This document shows positions 29,578-32,727 of a DNA stretch of 32,727 nucleotides, in pieces. Under the pieces are notes generated by a model. It searched no databases, was not told the origin of the DNA, and was given only the letters and a program-made list of their open reading frames with translations. How positions within the stretch are numbered: position 1 is the first letter of the stretch; each line of letters starts with the position of its first letter. The position numbers and the translations under genes were made by a program. This stretch comes from Mycoemilia scoparia (Eukaryota; Kickxellomycota; Kickxellomycetes; Kickxellales; Kickxellaceae). Location of the stretch: the NCBI GenBank assembly GCA_027575805.1, contig JANBPU010000179.1:1-32727 (forward strand), in the 5' to 3' direction.

Positions 29578-29712
29578 CAATAAATCTCACTCTCTTTCTT
29601 TCTCTTGTTAATTAACCAACTATCTTACCTATATTCCTGTCTGGTTTGATTTGTCTTTTTATTATTTATTTTTTTTCTTCTTCAATTATTATTGTAAATA
29701 CGCGCCTCACTA

Positions 29713-29877
29713 TATATGGTCATATTTCACAAGGCCTTGGGAAAAAGGGTCCCACCTCACCTCTCCCCAATCCCACAGGAATTGGATTGCATATCAAATG
29801 GTTGAAGATTGGCCCCAATATCTGATAAGGTCTCATTTCTGCCTACAATATGTTTGATCCCAAGTGAAATCTTGCCA
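29713..29877 (+). repeat. Dispersed repeat family B, copy 7
   Basis: Carries ATTTCACAAGGCCTTGGGAA, GGATTGCATATCAAATGGTT, CATTTCTGCCTACAATATGT and TGATCCCAAGTGAAATC. It begins 136 nt after the stop of the 932-aa gene and runs in the same direction, so it may be transcribed in its 3' end. Confidence 0.75.
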
Positions 29878-30068
29878 TATCTCACTTTCTATCCATTCCA
29901 ATTCAATATTCAAATCTCTTTGATTTCATTTTCTAATTCATTCTTTTCTACCTGTATTAATAAATCAACTGATATTATATACTACCATACACCATGACAA
30001 TATTAAACAAAAGCGAGTCTATAAATCTATCTATCCACTGACTAATTAACTAGATAGCTTATGAGAGG
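29878..30068. other. AT-rich spacer between two repeats
   Basis: Nothing recognised. Confidence 0.5.
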
Positions 30069-30190
30069 ATATGGATCATAATTTTCGAAGGGTGACTTTT
30101 GGTGGCCAACGATTATAGGGGAAAACACAGCCAAATGAGTGATCACAGCCTGTTAGCAAATGGCTACCCTTCAAAAATAGCTACCCATAT
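30069..30190. mobile_element. MITE-like element, complete copy (122 bp)
   Basis: ATATGGATCATAATTTTCGA at the left is an imperfect inverted match of CAAAAATAGCTACCCATAT at the right. The interior has GATTATAGGGGAAAACACAG and CTGTTAGCAAATGGCTACCC, the latter also in the half copy at 1190-1241. Confidence 0.8.
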
Positions 30191-31650
30191 GAGCCATTAT
30201 TTTGATTGATGCTATGGCTAAAAGAATGCTTTGTGATGCAAATCTTACATCTATACCAAAAGTTCATAAACCTTTAATAATGTATGTTCTGTGTTGGTTG
30301 TTTTTTTATTAACAGGTTATTAAAAGCCCGTGCATAAATGAATTTAATATTTTCCAAAATCAATTGTATGGGTGTGTTTTAGATTCTTTCACATTTCATT
30401 AAAACCTTTTTATGAATTTGCGATACAAAGAATACCAAAGCAAAACAAAATATATCAAAAACAAGAATTATCAAAGACAAAATAAAGCTGAATATTATAT
30501 GCAAGAATAATGTGCTAAAGAGCTTGCATGAATTACTTTACGGATACTAAATGATTTTATTTTTGAGTAGGTTTTTGGATTCCTTTGTTATTTTTTTTAC
30601 TCACTCTTACTTACTTACTAACTAACTAATTAACTTGTTTGCTTTCCCAAAATGTATCCAACATTGTTTTATTCATTAATTACCACTTTTTTATGTATAC
30701 ACGTTTAATTTTAACTTTTTTTTTGCATAAACCACTTTTACTTTTGTTTTAACTCTTTTTGATTTTGTGTAATTTACTCCATAACTAAGTATATTTATGG
30801 CATTATTTTACCTCTCCACTTATTTTTATTATTTGATTTTATACCTTTTTTATGTTTTCATATATTTGCATTTGAGTATGGTATAGATTTTGAAACAATA
30901 AAGAACAATGTTCTACTATTTGAATCAATAAATGTAATGGATTTTGGTTGTTGCATCCATAAAAGTTTTTATTACGAATAAGCAAAGATGCTCACTATAA
31001 ATTTATTTTATAACCGTATTTTAGATAAAAATGCAAGCTTTTTTAGAAGCAGTTGGCAATTGAGGCGTTAATGAGGCTTCTTTTTAAAATTATTGCAAAG
31101 TATTCTTACTCTTAAATAACTCTTGCTCTTGTAAATCGAGATGTTGTTAGTGATAAAATCGATTTCAGCCTCTATTTCTCTCATATTCCTTTTAAAGTAT
31201 CATTATTCCTTGGTTTTGAGTCGATTCTCTACAGATTCACAACCTTCAAAAAGTTATCAAAGTAATGTTATTTTCTTTGGTTTTTCGTTCCCTCTGTATC
31301 AAACAAATTGGCTTTTGTGGTTGTACTTTTTACTCACTTTACATATTTCTAGTCTCATAAAGAGAAAATTTCCTGCTTTCACTTTTTCTCTTTCATATAT
31401 ATATAGACACATATATTGACACATTTGGCTAATAAACGTATAATGTTATGCAATCTTAATCCGTCTTTTCTTTACTTTTTATCTTTTATTTTCTATTCTT
31501 TTTGTTATTTATAATTTTCTTCAGTAGTTTTTTAAACCGACTTATTTATTTGTTCTTTTCAACACTAGTATTCACAACAATCTTTATAGTTATAATTAAA
31601 TATTCTATCTAAGAATAGTTTAAAATCAATCCCACATCCTTCCATAAAAA
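30191..31650. other. Very AT-rich intergenic, no gene recognised
   Basis: A 92-codon ORF (31141-31419) is hydrophobic because of T-richness and has no other support. ACTTACTTACTAACTAACTA-type runs occur near 30600-30630. Confidence 0.45.
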
Positions 31651-31652
31651 GT

Positions 31653-31667
31653 ATCTATATATATATG
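31653..31667 (+). promoter_or_regulatory. TATA-type element of the 135-aa gene
   Basis: CTATATATATATGAGC lies about 100 nt before the ATG at 31763, followed by a C/A/T-rich, G-poor leader. Confidence 0.4.
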
Positions 31668-31762
31668 AGCTGATATTCTCTCTATCCACCTAAATACACT
31701 AATCCAACAATATTTATCAAACATCTTTCTAAATATTCTCTAATTCACATACCCTTACACAA

Positions 31763-32170
31763 ATGCATATATTATATTCTTTTCAACCAATTCGATATCT
31801 TGTTTTGCTTGTTATAACATTTATAATACTTTCTAGTATTGCCACATTTAATAATAGTAATAGATTCAATTCCCTGATAGCCACAGCTGCTACTCTTCCA
31901 CCACAACCACAGCCACAATTGCCATACCATAATCTTCATAATAACAAAAATGCCCGACGAGAAGTTCATAAGCGATCAGGTTGGCGTGAAAAGCTTGAAA
32001 AACTTACCATCAACAAAAAAAATGAAAATGCTGATGGTCAATCGTCATTTAAAAAATCAAAGAAAACTAGTTCAACAAACCTTTCCAAAATTATTCGGGT
32101 TCCAGTTTTTGTAGCTACAACTATTTTTAGCATAATCGTTGTTTGTGGTTTTAGTGATATATTGTATTAA
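31763..32170 (+). CDS. Small protein with N-terminal signal/TM and C-terminal hydrophobic segment (135 aa)
   Basis: Family not recognised. Residues 11-28 (RYLVLLVITFIILSSIAT) form a hydrophobic segment preceded by few charges, fitting a signal peptide or signal anchor. A Pro/Gln stretch (about 45-53) is followed by a strongly basic middle with two dibasic sites, RR and KR, in NARREVHKRSGW (about 62-73), then many Lys residues. The last 25 residues (RVPVFVATTIFSIIVVCGFS and on) are hydrophobic, fitting either a second membrane segment or a GPI-type tail. The dibasic sites could be cut by a Kex2-like protease in the secretory route; that is inference. A promoter-like leader and an uninterrupted frame in very AT-rich DNA support a gene, but no homologue comes to mind. 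Confidence 0.5.
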   Translation: MHILYSFQPIRYLVLLVITFIILSSIATFNNSNRFNSLIATAATLPPQPQPQLPYHNLHNNKNARREVHKRSGWREKLEKLTINKKNENADGQSSFKKSKKTSSTNLSKIIRVPVFVATTIFSIIVVCGFSDILY

Positions 32171-32202
32171 TTATTTAAATATTACCTTTTAATTTCCAAT
32201 GC

Positions 32203-32229
32203 CACTACTACTACTACTACTACTACTAC
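32203..32229. repeat. (ACT)n microsatellite
   Basis: Nine ACT units just after the stop codon of the 135-aa gene. The same CTA/TAG type occurs at 2256-2288 and 10601-10650. Confidence 0.9.
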
Positions 32230-32253
32230 CTACGTTTCAAATATTTTATTTCA

Positions 32254-32281
32254 AAATGAATATATATTTATATATTCATTT
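32254..32281. repeat. 13-bp-arm inverted repeat (hairpin)
   Basis: AAATGAATATATA, then TT, then TATATATTCATTT. The arms pair perfectly around a 2-base centre, 84 nt downstream of the 135-aa gene. It may mark a 3' end or be chance in AT-rich DNA. Confidence 0.7.
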
Positions 32282-32727
32282 AGATTAATGTTGTGTTTGA
32301 TCAGTTTTTTCACAGTATTAGTAAAAAATTGGTTTGCCAGGAATAGGTTGAACAATTTATTATTATTCAAACCCAAGATATTTTTCATATTTTGTGGCTG
32401 TGTCCAGACGTAATATACTCTTACTAAATTCCAAGAAATAGATGATTTCAAAAGATATATACATATTATTTGTTTGAAATTACTTTTATACTGAAATCAT
32501 GATGTAGTGAGTAGCTTAATGTTTAATTGAGAAATAACCTTGGGTCCTCTTTATTTCTCTCCCTATTAAAAATAGCTGTTTATTAATAAAGCTCTGTATA
32601 CCACACAAAATTGCAATCCACAATAACCAAGAAAACACTATTGCCTTTACTTCTAATATTTCAACTCGTCACGATTTTTTACTGAATGATTTTTTGATTA
32701 ACAAACAAATTTGAAAAAACAAGTATA
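32282..32727. other. AT-rich right edge, no gene recognised
   Basis: Only a 66-codon minus-strand ORF with no distinguishing features. Confidence 0.45.

Noticed and set aside
31141..31419. 92-codon hydrophobic plus-strand ORF
   Set aside because: T-rich DNA naturally yields Phe/Leu/Ser/Ile-rich frames; there is no promoter pattern or domain.

Overview
The window looks like nuclear DNA of a filamentous fungus, most likely an early-diverging one of the Mucoromycota type. It is AT-rich, genes are sparse on both strands, and each gene stands alone. Genes are intronless or carry short GT..AG introns of 101-160 nt. TATA boxes precede several starts, low-complexity Ser/Asn/His tracts are common, and small dispersed repeats fill the intergenic space. 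The phylum is an inference from these traits; no marker gene settles it.

Left part (1-17 kb). A palindromic GGTATACC satellite (1-310) and a 32-bp tandem array open the window. Next is a four-exon minus-strand gene (1529-3050) whose C-terminal half, read only after splicing, is a divergent heat-shock-factor-type DNA-binding domain. A 1315-aa single-exon M16 zinc metallopeptidase of the YOL098C type follows (6505-10452, minus). Then come a small one-finger C2H2 protein (14046-14576, plus) and an unrecognised 272-aa protein (15588-16406, minus).

Middle (about 18.7-24.05 kb). A very AT-rich accessory stretch holds two 211-aa paralogues (19174-19809 and 22512-23147, plus) that are almost identical in the core and divergent at both ends. 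Between them, convergent with the first copy, lies an ORF with a PD-(D/E)XK nuclease-like signature broken by one in-frame TAG (20159-20881, minus). A possible eroded relative sits at the matching place after the second paralogue. Two dispersed repeat families occur in and around this stretch: a MITE-like element of about 120 bp with ATATGGG...CCCATAT ends, and a repeat of about 160 bp that is often found in 3' flanks.

Right part (24-32.7 kb). A relatively GC-rich upstream region carries microsatellites and a 90-bp tandem repeat. It leads to a TATA box and a 932-aa Ser/Asn/His-rich protein with a structured-looking C-terminal third (26779-29577, plus). After AT-rich intergenic DNA there is a likely 135-aa membrane or secreted protein (31763-32170, plus).

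No rRNA, tRNA, CRISPR array or complete autonomous transposon was recognised. The genes do not form one pathway. The two regions most worth attention are the HSF-like gene and the duplicated-gene plus nuclease module.
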